Shown here piece after piece: positions 25,889 to 38,430 of a DNA stretch of 64,000 nucleotides. The stretch comes from Piromyces finnis (taxonomy: Eukaryota; Neocallimastigomycota; Neocallimastigomycetes; Neocallimastigales; Neocallimastigaceae), in the NCBI GenBank assembly GCA_002104945.1, contig MCFH01000008.1, forward strand, positions 124,001-188,000. The letters run 5' to 3'. The notes beneath the pieces were generated by a model, which worked only from the letters and a program-made list of their open reading frames with translations, searched no databases and had not been told where the DNA came from. The stretch's first letter is position 1; the number at the start of each line of letters is the position of its first letter. The position numbers and the translations under genes were made by a program.

Positions 25889-26521
25889 GCTAATTAAACA
25901 ATATAAACTAATAATAATATCTACTAATAATTAAATAATATTAATTAATAATAATAAATAAGAAGAGTTAAACAAACAAAAAAGAATCATAGTAAAAAAA
26001 AATACTCACAAAACAATTATAAAATTATCATAATACTATAATAACAATTTTATATATATAATACAGCAAAAGTAGTATATATTTAAATAATAAATCAATA
26101 ATAAAATAAAACAATAAAAGCAAATTCTAAAAAAAAAATAAAATAAATAAAATAAAAATAAACAATATTAATATATTTTTTATTATAGAAACTTAAATAT
26201 AATGGTATTTTAAAAAATAATTAAATAATAGACGCATTTTAGAATATTCCATTAAAAAGTATATGTATTATTATGTTAATTCATTTATTAAATGCATATT
26301 ATTAAAACCTCTATATAAAGTGATAATTTTTTTTATTAACATAAAAACACATTGAATTCATTTCATGCTTAATAATATTTTTTGGATACAATAATTGATA
26401 TTAAATTTTGTAAAGCACATAAAGAAAAAAAATGGTTTATCGAATTTTTTTTTTCTTTTTTTTTTTTTTTTTAATTGTATGAAATAAAATGGGTATAGGT
26501 ACACTTTTTATATTTTAATAT
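25889..26521. other. convergent intergenic region (V-ATPase F / vasohibin)
   Basis: These are the 3' flanks of both genes, with a T-tract at 26440-26472 and A-rich runs. No gene or RNA was recognised. Confidence 0.5.
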
Positions 26522-27035
26522 TTACAATATTTTTGAGATTTCATCAACGGCATTTAACCAATTTCTTTCTGTACATTTTATAATGGCATACTTTTATTGA
26601 TCATAGTAATTTAATAAAAATGTTGAAATATTTGTAAATATGAATCATTTTAAATAGAAGGATAAGTATAGGATTGTTGAAAATATAAAAGAAGCATAAA
26701 GATTTTTATTTTATTTTTTTTTTTTTTTTTGTAACCTACCTTCCAAGTAATTTTTTCATTATAAAATATTTCATGTGGTATTTTTAAACCAAATTTAACT
26801 TCTAATAAATTATGATTATCTATAAAATAGTAATAATATATAAAGGAAAAAAAAAATAAGAATAAAAAAAAAAGTGTTTTATTATGAAATATAGAGTGAA
26901 ATATTTGATTTTAAAAAAAGTAATTACGTCTTTGATAAGCTTTTTTATAATCTAGAATTAATTCTTTTTTTTTTTTTTTTTTTATTTGTATTGTTATTAT
27001 TGTAATAATTTGAATAAATCAAAAAATAAAAAAAA

Positions 27036-27066
<31 letters not shown>

Positions 27067-28608
27067 CTTGTTGTTCTTGTAAATGATAATAGTTCATTTA
27101 AATTTTTAATATCAATCGAATTAATATATACCTTTTAAAGTCTTGTTTTGAAAAATACATGAAACATATTATATTAAAATATAAGAAAAATATTCGTTTA
27201 TTATTTATATAGAATAGATATATTTTGGTATTATTGTTAGTAAATTGTTACCTTATAAGTTGGTTCTTTCCAATGTAGATCATCTTTTCGAGATAATCCA
27301 ATGGCACCATATTTTCCCCGAATTTTTACAGCAAGAACTATATGTCGATATATTTTCCCATTCATTTCTGATTTAAATGAAAGGGAAAATCGATCTACTA
27401 TAGTTAGACTATCAGTCAAATATGTATGAATATCGTTCAAAAAAAAAAGTTAAATGATATAACAATTAAAATATACTATTTTTACTAATTAAAATTTAAT
27501 TATATAATAAAAGGATATATTCCAAGAATGGTTGCTTCTAAACATTTAATAGGTAGTCCTGTATTTATCATTAATTTTGCCATATTCATTAAAGAACTAT
27601 ATGATGCTGATTTATTAATTTCAAAAAATGGAATTCCCAAGTTATTATAACCAAGTTTATTTATATATTGCTCTTTTGAATATATGTATATACAATTTTT
27701 ATTATTATATAGATAAAATAAAAATAAATTATTAATTATATATATTATCATTATTAAGGGTTTAAGGATATTAAAAAAAAAAAAAAAAGTTATTGAAACG
27801 TTACGAATTTTCTCTAATTTAACAATTGAAGGTTCATCACTCATTATCCCTATTGCTGGTTTTTTAGGAATAGAATAGATAGTTTTTAATGTTTTACTTT
27901 CCTTAAAAGCATCTAGGGTTTTAAAATTTTTTAAAGATGAAATAAAAGTATCTATTGATTTTACTTTTTTAATATCTATAGGTCAATATGATGCCGTATT
28001 AATGTTTTAATAAAATATTTTAAATAATATAACGTTATCCAAATATTTATATATTATTTTTTTTTTTAGCATAAACAGATTTATATTGTATAATATGAAT
28101 TGATTGTAAAGAATTTTTTTTTAATTTTTTATAACAATTTTCATTGTTCCATGTTATTATTTTAGCCAATATCAAGGTTTGGTCAATTTTTATTAAATAA
28201 TGATTTTATTACAAAAAAAAAAAAAAAAAAACGGAAAAATTGTGTTAATTATAGAGTATTTTTAAATCCAAAATTCTTTTATTATTTTTATTTTTTTATT
28301 TTTACTGTACCATCTTCTTTAAAGATAGGATGTTCAGAATCCAATTTTAGAATAATATTTAATAATTCTTGATAAGCTTTATCATCAATATTACTTTTTA
28401 ATAACTGTTTTTCATCAAAGCATGAGAATGGGAAATTTTGTTTTTTTTTAATATAACTACTGGTAATAATATTTTTTTGTAAGGATTGATAATATAAAAT
28501 CATTTTTTTTATAATATTTTCCAATTTTTCTCGAGGATATTCATTTTCAATTTTTTTATATAGAGAAGTCATAAAAGTATTCGATAGAAAAGGCGATAAA
28601 TCTTCCAT
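26522..28608 (-). CDS. VASH: vasohibin-type tubulinyl-Tyr carboxypeptidase
   Basis: Homologue of vasohibins, transglutaminase-like cysteine proteases that remove the C-terminal Tyr of alpha-tubulin. Eight exons give 329 aa (human VASH1 365): 28311-28608, 27805-27975, 27519-27672, 27252-27423, 27132-27141, 26928-26963, 26740-26819 and 26522-26590. The N-terminal LYKKIENEYP aligns with the family KHVAKIHP region. IPKKPAIG and FFEINKSASYSSLMNMAK follow. The atypical catalytic triad is complete: Cys200 in GLPIKCLEATILGIY, His235 in YRHIVLAV and Ser252 in YGAIGLSR. The tail (ELILDYKKAY, then WK) matches the family to its end. Intron 3 is AT-AC, see the separate entry. Exon 5 is 10 nt. The exon 1 donor (G|GTACAG) is weak and the least certain boundary. 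In animals the enzyme needs the small partner SVBP, which is not seen here. Confidence 0.9.
27424..27518 (-). other. AT-AC (U12-type) intron in vasohibin
   Basis: This 95-nt intron runs from 27518 down to 27424. It begins ATATCCTTT, an exact match to the U12 5' splice consensus RTATCCTTT, and ends TTCATAC. No in-frame GT donor exists before the stop that follows exon 3. Joining GGAAT to ATATTTG gives ILGIYLTDSL, which matches animal vasohibin ILGIYLTNSM without gap. Branch-site candidates are TTTTTGAAC (about 12 nt before the 3' end) and TCATTTAAC (about 27 nt before it). The boundary is seen in sequence; use of the minor spliceosome is inferred. Confidence 0.78.
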
Positions 28609-30700
28609 TTTTAAATAACTTCAAAATTTAACAATTTTATATTATTTATTTTTAAATTGTTATAAATATATTCGATTTATAGAAATAATGAAAGATTGTA
28701 GTAAAAATAAAATGGATAATTAATTTATATGTTTAAAAAGAATGGAAATGGGAAAAAAAAAAAAAAAAAGATTTTTTTATATATAGATATATATATATAT
28801 TTTATTCTTTCTTCCCTTTATAATATTAATAAAGGAAATAGAATAAAAAGAAAGATAGAAAAAAAGGATTAGAAAGATATACCATATACTTTATATTTAT
28901 TTTTAATATATAATAGTTTTTAAATTCCTATTATCTTATTTTACTACATTATAAAATTTTAATAATTAAAAAAAATATATATATAAGATTTTTTAAATAA
29001 TCAGAATTTATGAATTTAATCTTTTTTTTTTTTTTTTTCTTAATGAGTCATGTTTTTAAGTATATTACATTTCTTTTTCTTTTTTTTTTCTTTTTTTTTC
29101 TTATCTTTAAAAAATAATATTAATTATTTACTTTTTGATCTATATAAATACTATAATCCCCTTTTTTTTTTTTTTTACCTAAAGCGAATATAAAATATAA
29201 ATCTAGCTATTTAAAATTAGGTTGCCAATAAATAGTTTAAGATGTTAAAATTCATTTTTTTAAAGTTATTTCAAAAAATATTAAAATATTAATAATTAGT
29301 GTTTTTCTTTTCTTTTTTTTTTTTTTTTTTTTTTTTTAATTTTTATTCCCCATTTTTTTATTCATTTTTGGAGAAAAAAAAAAGAAATAATAAAAAATAT
29401 GGAATTTGTTATTCATTGTAAAGTTTTTTTAAAATCTCTATTTTTGTTTCTTACTTTTTAATAAAGTTATTTAGAGGAGGAGATTTAAATATTAACATTT
29501 CAAAGAAGGATAACTCCAAAGAAATAGTTTTTTTTTTATATTTTTATAATACATCTATAAATGGTAATATAAATAAAAATATATTAAACTTGAATCAAAT
29601 AACTTCTATAGTAATTTTAAAGACTTTAAAAAAGAAAACTAATTTATTTTTGAATTACTAATAAGTCTTTTTTTTTTATATTTAGTAATAATGAAATAAC
29701 AACAAAAATCAACTTTTTATTTTATATAGCTAAATATATATATATATAATATTTTGATATAATTAATATTTAATAATTGCATGAATATATTATATAAAAA
29801 GCTTCTCAAAAAATAGACTAATCTTCAATAATTGTTTTAACCAAATTATCAAAATTTTAAAAAACAACAAATTTATATAGTTTAACTTTGTGTTACCCTA
29901 AATATAATTTATATTTTAATAGGGTTATATAAAAAAAAAAAAATTTTATTTTTAATATTTCTTTTATAACCCATGGTATTTCAATTCAAAAGGTGTACTA
30001 TCATTCATTAAAATTACTCTTTTTTATGTTAAGATTCATTAGTTAACACTAAATTTTATATTATTCCTGTAATATTTATATAAAAATGTATGATAACAAT
30101 AACAATAATAATAATAATATAAATATTCTAAAATAAAATAACTTTGTAATTAATACAATGAAGTAAAAATTATAAAAATATATATATATATTTTTACCAT
30201 TATAAACGCAATTAAATTTAAAATAATAAACTTAATGATGAATAACAAGATATAAATATATATATTGAACTTTGTAATTTAATTTATTTTTTATTAGTTT
30301 TATTTTTATGATTTTCGTTAAAATTAAGGAAAAAATTACGCAGATTATTTTTTCTTCTTCTTTTGTATATTTATATATGAAAAATAAAATGTCATTAAGA
30401 TATTTTATTAATATTCGATTACAATAATAATTACTTTTTTTCATAACCTTTTCTTATTATATAATTATAAAATATCAAAGGAAAAAAAAAAAAAGTGTAA
30501 AAAAAATTGGTGATTTGTTCAAAAAAAAAAAAAATATTTAATTAGTATTATAGTTGAAATAGAAATCCGATAAAAATATTAAAATCATTGTTTATCAATT
30601 GATGATTGTTTTTAAATATTAAAATTTAAAATAGTATAATCTATATAATCTATATAATATACTATTATAATATTTTATTTATTTTTTTTTATTTATTTAC
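28609..30700. other. 2.1-kb intergenic region
   Basis: The region lies upstream of vasohibin and downstream of the PB1 gene. It contains long T-tracts (29019-29038, 29309-29338), A-tracts, and a hairpin-capable pair gggttata (29922-29929) / tataaccc (29965-29972). A short frame at 30232-30444 (minus) is made of K/I/Y/L codons and was not accepted. Confidence 0.5.
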
Positions 30701-33700
30701 TTATATTATTTCATATTCATCTAGTAAATCAGCTTCTTCTTTTTTTTGCTTAATTTGTTTTTCTAGTTCTGAATCATCATAAATATCAAATTCAAAAGTA
30801 TCAAATTGTTGTTGTATATTATCCTTTCCTTTTTTACTAGAGGTATGTCTTCCTTGAACTTTACTATCATAAGTTGATTCATCTTTATCGGTTACTTCTT
30901 CAATTTGAATGATTTCTATATCAGAAAATTCATCCTTTTCATTCGTTTTTTTATTTTTATATTCTTCTTCAAAAATTTGTTTTCCTTTCTCTATATAATA
31001 ATTCAATTCATGAGAATTGTCTGGCTCATTCTCATTTTCAACAAAATCTACCACATTATTATTATTGTTTTCGTTGAGATCTTTTTTATGATCATCCCTA
31101 TTGAAAATATCACTTTCATCTGCCATTTGAGTTCTTAACAGTTCTAATTCTTCATTTGTTTCATCATCATCATTAATATCGTTTCTATTGATATTATTAT
31201 TAGAATCGTCTTCTACACTAATAGGAGAATAACTATGATAATCAAAGGAATCTTCTGATATTAGAGAACTCATATCTTCGTCAATTATTTTATTGGTAGG
31301 AATTTGTGATTTAATAGGTGACCTTACAATATCTGGATGCTGTTGTTTTTCTACATCATCTATGTCTTTATAATTAATAATACCATTGGAAAATTCTTCA
31401 ACTTCTTTTGTTACTGAAGAGATATCATTAGCCTCTGAAGTTTTCATTGCACTTTCTTCTTTTTCATTATTAATAAGGTTAGTTGTTTTTTCATATTCTG
31501 AAAATGTAGCCTCCTTCATTTTAATTACCGGTTCTTTTTTGATTGGATTATCATTTAAAGAAGTGATATTTTCATTTATAGTAGTAGTAGTAGCAGCAGC
31601 AGCAGTAGTAGTATTTTTAGTATCTTCTGTTATTTCTGAAGTATGTTCTATAGGTACACCTAAAAATTCATCAGCAACAAATCTTGAAGAATCAGCAAAA
31701 CTTGTAATACTACTAAGAAGTGAATTCTTAACAGAATTAAAAATAACTCTACTAGGACTTAATGGGCTTGGCTGTTCTTTGTTGGATTCTTTGATGTTTT
31801 CTTGCTGTTCCGATTGTATTTCATGGATTTCAATATTATTGACAGAATTAACCAAGTTATTTGATTTAGCCGGTATATTTGATTCCATTGTTTCATTTGG
31901 TTTAATTGTTTCTTTTGATTTAACTACTTCATCTAATTCAACTACTTTAATTGATTTAACTATTTCATTTGTTTCAGCTACTTTATTTGATTCACCAGTT
32001 ACTTTATTTGGTTTAACCACTCCTTTTAATTCAATCACTTTATCTGGTTCAACAATTTCTTTTAACTCAACTTCTTTATTTGGCTCAACTGCTTTATTTA
32101 TTTTAGATAGTTCAATCACTTCTACTGATTTATCAGAAGTATTACTTTTATTGCCTAAAATCTCTTTAGATTTTATTTTTTCCAATTTTTTCTTTGCGAA
32201 ATCTTCTTTATATTTATTAAATTGCTCAATATAATAGTTATTTGAATGTTCCGTATTATTTCTACTTTTAATAATTGGCTTCTCATAACTATCAATAGAT
32301 ACTTCTGTTGAAGTTGTCGTTGTATCCGTTGTTGTTGAAATATCATCATTATTGTTGTCATGACTATTTGTTCTGTCTGATTCATTGAATGAACCAAGAA
32401 TGAAATTAGTAATCTTCTCATCTTTTTCATCTAAACTATCTAAAAAGTTGTTAACACCAGTTTTTATTCCAGTAGTAATATTATTAAAAATATTTCTGAC
32501 CGAATTAAATGGATCTGGTGGAATAGAAGATGATCTGTTTATATTATGTGATGAGGTTTGAGTTTCAATAAATGGGTTAGTAATTTTTGGTGATCCATTA
32601 TTTGTTGAATTAGATGAAGCTTGAGCTTGAACAAACGAGTTAGCATGTTTAGTTGATCCATTATTTGTTGGATTAGATGAAACTGGAATATCATTTAATG
32701 AATCATTCGATAAAGGGTTTTGGAATCCATTTGTATTATTAGTAGTGACCTTTTCATTATTACTTAAATTATTTGTAGTGTTATTCATGTCATTAGTATC
32801 ATAATCATATTCATTACCAAGGATAAAATTGGTGATTTCTTCATCCTTTTCATCAATATAATTTAATAAGTCATCTATACCAGATTTGACTTCTAATACC
32901 ATATTATTGATAAAGTTTTTAACTCCTTCAATAGTTTCATTGGTATTGGGTTGATTAAACGGTGGATCATTAATAGTATTTGATGTTGAATTGGTTTCAG
33001 TGGAAGAAGTACTATTACCTTGATTTCTGCTATCCAATTGATTAAGAATGTCATTGAGAAATATATTTTTATATGCAGAATATTGATTGATAATATTTGA
33101 AATTTTGTTAATAGTTTCGTTAAAATCATTATTAATAGAATCAGTTGTATTTTTAATATTTTCCTTAATTTTTCTAATTTCATCTGGATATTGATTATTA
33201 CATTCATTACCAATTATTCTAATAATATTTTGTACCATGTCAACATTATTTTTAGTTTGGTTTCTTAATGATTCAACAACCTTTTTGTATTCCTCATTAT
33301 GATGATCAATATTATTCTTTACCGATTCCTTTATTTGATTAATTTCGTTTGGATACTCATTAGCAATAATATTTGTAATATTTTGAACAATATCTGTATC
33401 TTCCCTAGTTTGATTTTTAATGTTTTCGATAATTTTTCTATAGGCATCAGTTTGAAGGTTAATACTATGTTTAACAATATCCCTGATTGTCATATTAGTA
33501 AATTCAGAATTATCCGTTTGACTTGATTGATTAACAGTAAATCTTTGTGAAGTTTCACTTTTATGAAATGCGGCTGATGATGGATTTTCCGTAGTTTGAG
33601 CACTTTTTCCTTTTGATGTGCTTGCTATATTATCATAATTTTCAGAGTTTATTTCGTTTGTAGGCATTCCTTCTTTAACCATATTTTTTGACTCTTTTTT

Positions 33701-34388
33701 TTCAAGAGTATCAACTGGTGGTTGTGATGGCATAATTTTCTTATTCTCAGGTTCTGTATTTGCATACTCGGAAGGTTTAATATTATTTGGAATATTTTTT
33801 TTCTCAACTGATTGTGACTGTGATTGTGATTGTACATTAGTATTATTTTGATTGTCTGATGAAGTTCCTATAAATATATATATAATATATCTTGTTATTA
33901 TGAATCATTTTTAAATTTAAATAATATATTTATTGTAGGTTAAAAAAAATATTCCAAAAGCTACTACCATATTCTGTAATATATAATGACAATCCTTGAC
34001 CCAAAGTTCTATCGATTGCTTTCCATAAATCTTCTTGTGAAGAAATAAAATAGAATTCTAATTATTCCAATAATTTTTTTTATTATAATAAAATATAATT
34101 ATAAAAAACTTAATATATATTTGATATTCTACTTTTTAAAAAATTTATGTGTATAGGCATATACACTTGTAACGTTTTTAATACTTGCCGTTACTATAAT
34201 TATATTCAATCATAAATAATACATTATCATCCAAATTGAAAATATTTTTTATAATAATTTTTAGGGTTTCATAATCACCTAAACCCGAAAGAGGTAATTT
34301 GAAATTTTTAATATGCCATTTTAACTATAAAAGTAACATTTACAATTTAGTTAAAAAGAATTATGAATTAATTATATATATTATTATG

Positions 34389-34427
<39 letters not shown>

Positions 34428-34552
34428 AATATTAATAAGAAAAGAGTAATTATAATATAATTTTATTATAATGTTATATTTTTTTCTTTTCTTTTTTTTT
34501 TTTTTTAAGATATATATACCTGGGCTTTAATTTGAATTTCACTTCCATTCAT
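30701..34552 (-). CDS. PB1-domain protein with internal repeats, function unknown
   Basis: Not recognised as a named family. Four exons give about 1,131 aa: 34520-34552, about 34195-34324, 33968-34033 and 30701-33867. Residues about 5-76 look like a PB1 domain: KNFKLPLSGLGDYETLKIII, FMIEYN, an acidic EDLWKAI motif and LSLYITEYG. A tandem duplication of about 50 residues follows (YRKIIENIKNQTREDTDIVQ and YKKVVESLRNQTKNNVDMVQ, 33430-33100). A module ending DEKDE(E/K)ITNFILG occurs at 32820-32920 and 32400-32500, with a diverged third copy at 31655-31750. A run of VE.NK/VV.LK short repeats covers 31880-32110. The C-terminus has acidic patches and ends DEYEII. PB1 plus LIR-like ends could suggest a scaffold or autophagy adaptor, but no ZZ, UBA or FW domain is seen. 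The end of exon 2 is ambiguous (GT or GC donor). It is divergent from WDR91. Confidence 0.7.
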
Positions 34553-36753
34553 TTTATTACTGAATTATAAATGTTATTAAATTTTGTTTATGTTTTTTTT
34601 TTTTTTTTGAAAAAAGTTTTGTCTTACAATATAGTAAAATATATTTTATTATTTTTAAAAAGTATAACTATTATTTAAGTTGATAACTTTTTGGTATGTA
34701 ATTATTTTTAGTTTTTAAAATATAAGTTAAAAGTGTTGGTGTGTAATTGTTTAATGCTTTACTTATATATTCAATATTAAAATATAACTATTAATTTATA
34801 GTTTTAAAAGTGTTTTTTTTATTTTTTTTCTGGTTTAGATAGATTACTTTCAGTAGTTTTGTTTTAATTATTATTTATTTTATTTGAAATTTTGTTTTTT
34901 AAAGGGTTCAAAAAAAAAAAAAAAAAAGAAACTTTTGAAATTTATTTTTTATTTATTAATTTAATTTATATTTTATTGAATATTCTCTTTTTTCCAAATT
35001 TTAATTTTAATTAGTCATCCATAATATATTTTAATATATTGAAAAAATAAAAAAAAATTTCAATTTCAATTTTTTTTAAAAAAAAGGAATTACTTTTTAT
35101 AGTTGATACTAATGCTACATTATACTACATTATATATCTTAAAATACCTTCATTATCATAAGTAGTTTATAACCTACTAATGCAGGTAGAAATATAAAAG
35201 TTAAAAAAAAAAAAAGATTCTTTAGTATAATATAAAGATTTTAAAAAATGACTCTAAACTACACACGATTGTTATTATATAATATATAAATATTATTAAG
35301 TTATAGAAGATGAAAGAAAGCATCTCTATTTATGTAATGTAATTCCCATATCCTTTTATGTAATATTAACAAAAGTCAATATATCTAATAATAACTATTT
35401 GTGATAACACACCCATTCTTAAATATATTAGTAATGTAAAAACAAACAATAATAATGAAGTATATCATTAAAAAAATCCATTTATTAATGTAACGAGAAT
35501 ATTAAAAGCATTTTAATTAATAGCATTTCATTTCATTTCATATCTAGTTAATATTATTAATGTTTGTAAGAACAGAAAGGCTAAAAAATAAATTTTGGGA
35601 TGGGAAAACTTTTTAGCCACCAATTTATTAGATGAGAATAATAAATTGAATATCTTTAAAATTAATGTAGTTTTAACATACTTTTAATAATTCAAATTAA
35701 ATATCAAGGAAAGGATTAAAATATAGATATATTATAGATATACCTAAAATATAAATTATCACTTTTAAAACTTATTCATGCTTGTTATTATTATTGTTTT
35801 AAAAAAGATGTTTTTTTTTTTTGAATGTTGATAATTTCTTAACTATGTGGAAAAATTATTAATAAAATTGAAAATGTTACACAAAATAAATGAATTTTAT
35901 TTCTATTAAAAAAACCAATTTTGAAAGGTGTTAAAAGAATTAATAAAAAGTTGTTAATGTTTAATTAGAATTGAATAAATAAGTAAATGAATGACGATTA
36001 TTAAAATAAGTTATAAAATAACTATTATATAAAGTCAACTATTAAAATAAAATAATATTTATATTTGATTTGATAAAAAGACAACTATTTATTCAAGTAT
36101 ATAAGTATATATTATTATAAAATAAAGATGAAGTAGGATAAAAAAATATTTCTTTATTAATCGTTACCTTTTTTTTTTTTTTTTTTTTTATAAAAAAGTA
36201 TAATAATATTAAAAGAAAGAAAGGAATCATTGTTAAAAGTGATTCCTATATTTAAAATGTGTATATATATTAATAAATAATACCATTTCACATTATTTAA
36301 CAATTCATGATAACCACAATAAAAAACACATGAATAATATTAAAATATGTAAATAATCCATATATTAAATTGAAATTAATTAAATTTTGTAATGATTAAA
36401 ATTTTTAAAACAAAAGCGTACACCAAAAAAAAAAAGTGTTAGTTTATAAAAGAGAAGAAAAATCCTTAAAAGAAATGTATATAATCATGAATAGGAATAA
36501 TAACTTTTTGAAAATAATATCTTATTTTTTTGAAAGAATTATAATTACATAAATATAAAAATATTAAATACTAAAATAAACATTATTCACAAGTACAAAT
36601 AAATAAAATTCTTAAAAACTAATTTTTAAAATGAATTTCTAACCATGGCATATTTAAATTATTATTATTTTTCAAAATACTTTTAGGTCTATTTCAACTA
36701 ATATTAAAAATTAATAAAGTTAAATAAATATATATATATATATACAATTAGTC
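34553..36753. other. 2.2-kb divergent intergenic region (PB1 gene / WDR91)
   Basis: The region separates two start codons, so both promoters are presumably here. It contains T/A tracts and AT-rich sequence with no open frame, tRNA or other RNA gene that I can support. Confidence 0.5.
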
Positions 36754-38395
36754 ATGGAAACTATTGATGAATTAATTAAAGAATACTTATTATTCAGAGG
36801 TATAAACTCTATTTTTGGGAAATTAAATGAAATGAATATTCTCAATTTTTATTTTAATTTGTTATAATGAAGAAATTATTATTATTATTTATTATTATTT
36901 TTTTCTTATTTATTAATATATAAATTACATATAATTTATAATGTTGAATATTATTCATTACCTTAAACATTAAAAGGTTTTTTCAACACATTCAGAAATT
37001 TCGATTTAGAATCAAAAAATGATAGAGATAAAGGCTTTAAAGTAAATTTGCTTTTAAAGTTTTAAATTTATTAATAAAATAGCAATACATACTAAATTTA
37101 TGAATGTATATTCAAAATTATATATAACATTATAAGGCCGAGTTGGTGGTAGAACAGTTATTTTCATATATTAACTCAAGTGACATAAATGGGTTAATGG
37201 AATTTTGGAAGTATTTAGACAATCGGTTTTTTACACAAATTGATTCTAGATTTTGTTTAACTCTAAAACGAATGGAAATAAGTTTATTAAAATATTATAT
37301 AGTAGTTCAATTACAAAAAAACAAAAAAGATAAAATATTAGAATTTTATAATATACTCGGAAATGAATTGCTGGGAAAACATGAATGGGACCATAATTGG
37401 TTTGGTAATTATTATATTAACAGTCAAAATAGCAAAACATTATACTTTATTTTTTTTTTAAAAAAAAATTATTCAAAGTATAAAAATATAATTTAAATTA
37501 AAGATTTTTATACTTTTTTTAATAATTTAAATAATATTTATATTATATATATATTTTAAATTTAAAATTTCTTTCTTTCTTTCTTTTTTTTTTTTTTTTT
37601 TTTTTTTGCTTTGATAGCTATTCCTTTTATTAAAAAACCAGAAACAAATCCATTATTTAAAATTTATTTTTCAAAACAATGGCTTGAAACCTTTACTTCT
37701 TCATTAACCAATTTTTTAAATACAATATTTCAAAATATAAGTAAATATTAATATTATATATATGCATAGAACAAAGATATATTTTTTTATTATCAATAAC
37801 ATTTTTTTTATTAAACAACTATTATTATAGCATTACCAAGTTTGTTAAACTTTAACACTGATAGATATATACGAAAGGCTCAAGAATGTGAAATTCAAGC
37901 CTTAAGAAACTTAATTGATAATTTAAAAGCTGTAATTTAAATTTTCCTATATAATTAAATAAATATTGTAAAAGTTTTAATTAAAATTGTAAAAATCATT
38001 TATACACAATAGGAATTGGATGCTAGTGATAATAAAATAACATCATTACGTCAAATGGTAAGTATGAATAATATATATATTAAAAATGGTTTCCAAACAT
38101 CTTCATTAATGGTTTTAATAATAATTATAAATAAATAAATAAATAAATAAAAAAAAAAGCTTTCACAAAACTATAATCCAATTTCAGAAAAGGACATCAA
38201 ACCTATAAATGAAAATTTAAATGATGATTTAAAGTAAAATTCTATTATATATTTAAAATAAGTATTTTTTATTTAATATATTTAACATTTACTCCCACTT
38301 TTTAATATAGAATCAATAAATCATCAGAAACGGATGAGTCTCAACAAAAGAAATTAAGTAATAAGAAATCTGAAGAGTAAGATTTTCATAAGTAG

Positions 38396-38430
<35 letters not shown>

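Noticed and set aside
27755-27770. Second ATATCCTT-like motif in vasohibin intron 2
   Set aside because: A GT-AG solution (C|GTAACG ... AAAAG|AG) joins KLEKI to QQYINKL in frame with good homology. The motif lies inside that intron and no AC acceptor fits.
28068-28190. Extra vasohibin exon (minus strand, LAKIITWNNENCYKKL ...)
   Set aside because: It resembles the family VAKIHP region superficially, but no AG acceptor precedes it in frame and exon 1 already covers that region (LYKKIENEYP).
30232-30444. 70-codon frame on - strand
   Set aside because: It has K/I/Y/L composition typical of AT-rich intergenic DNA and no motif.
31386-32234. 282-codon frame on + strand
   Set aside because: It is an antisense shadow of the PB1-domain gene, made of hydrophobic codons opposite Glu/Lys/Asn repeats.
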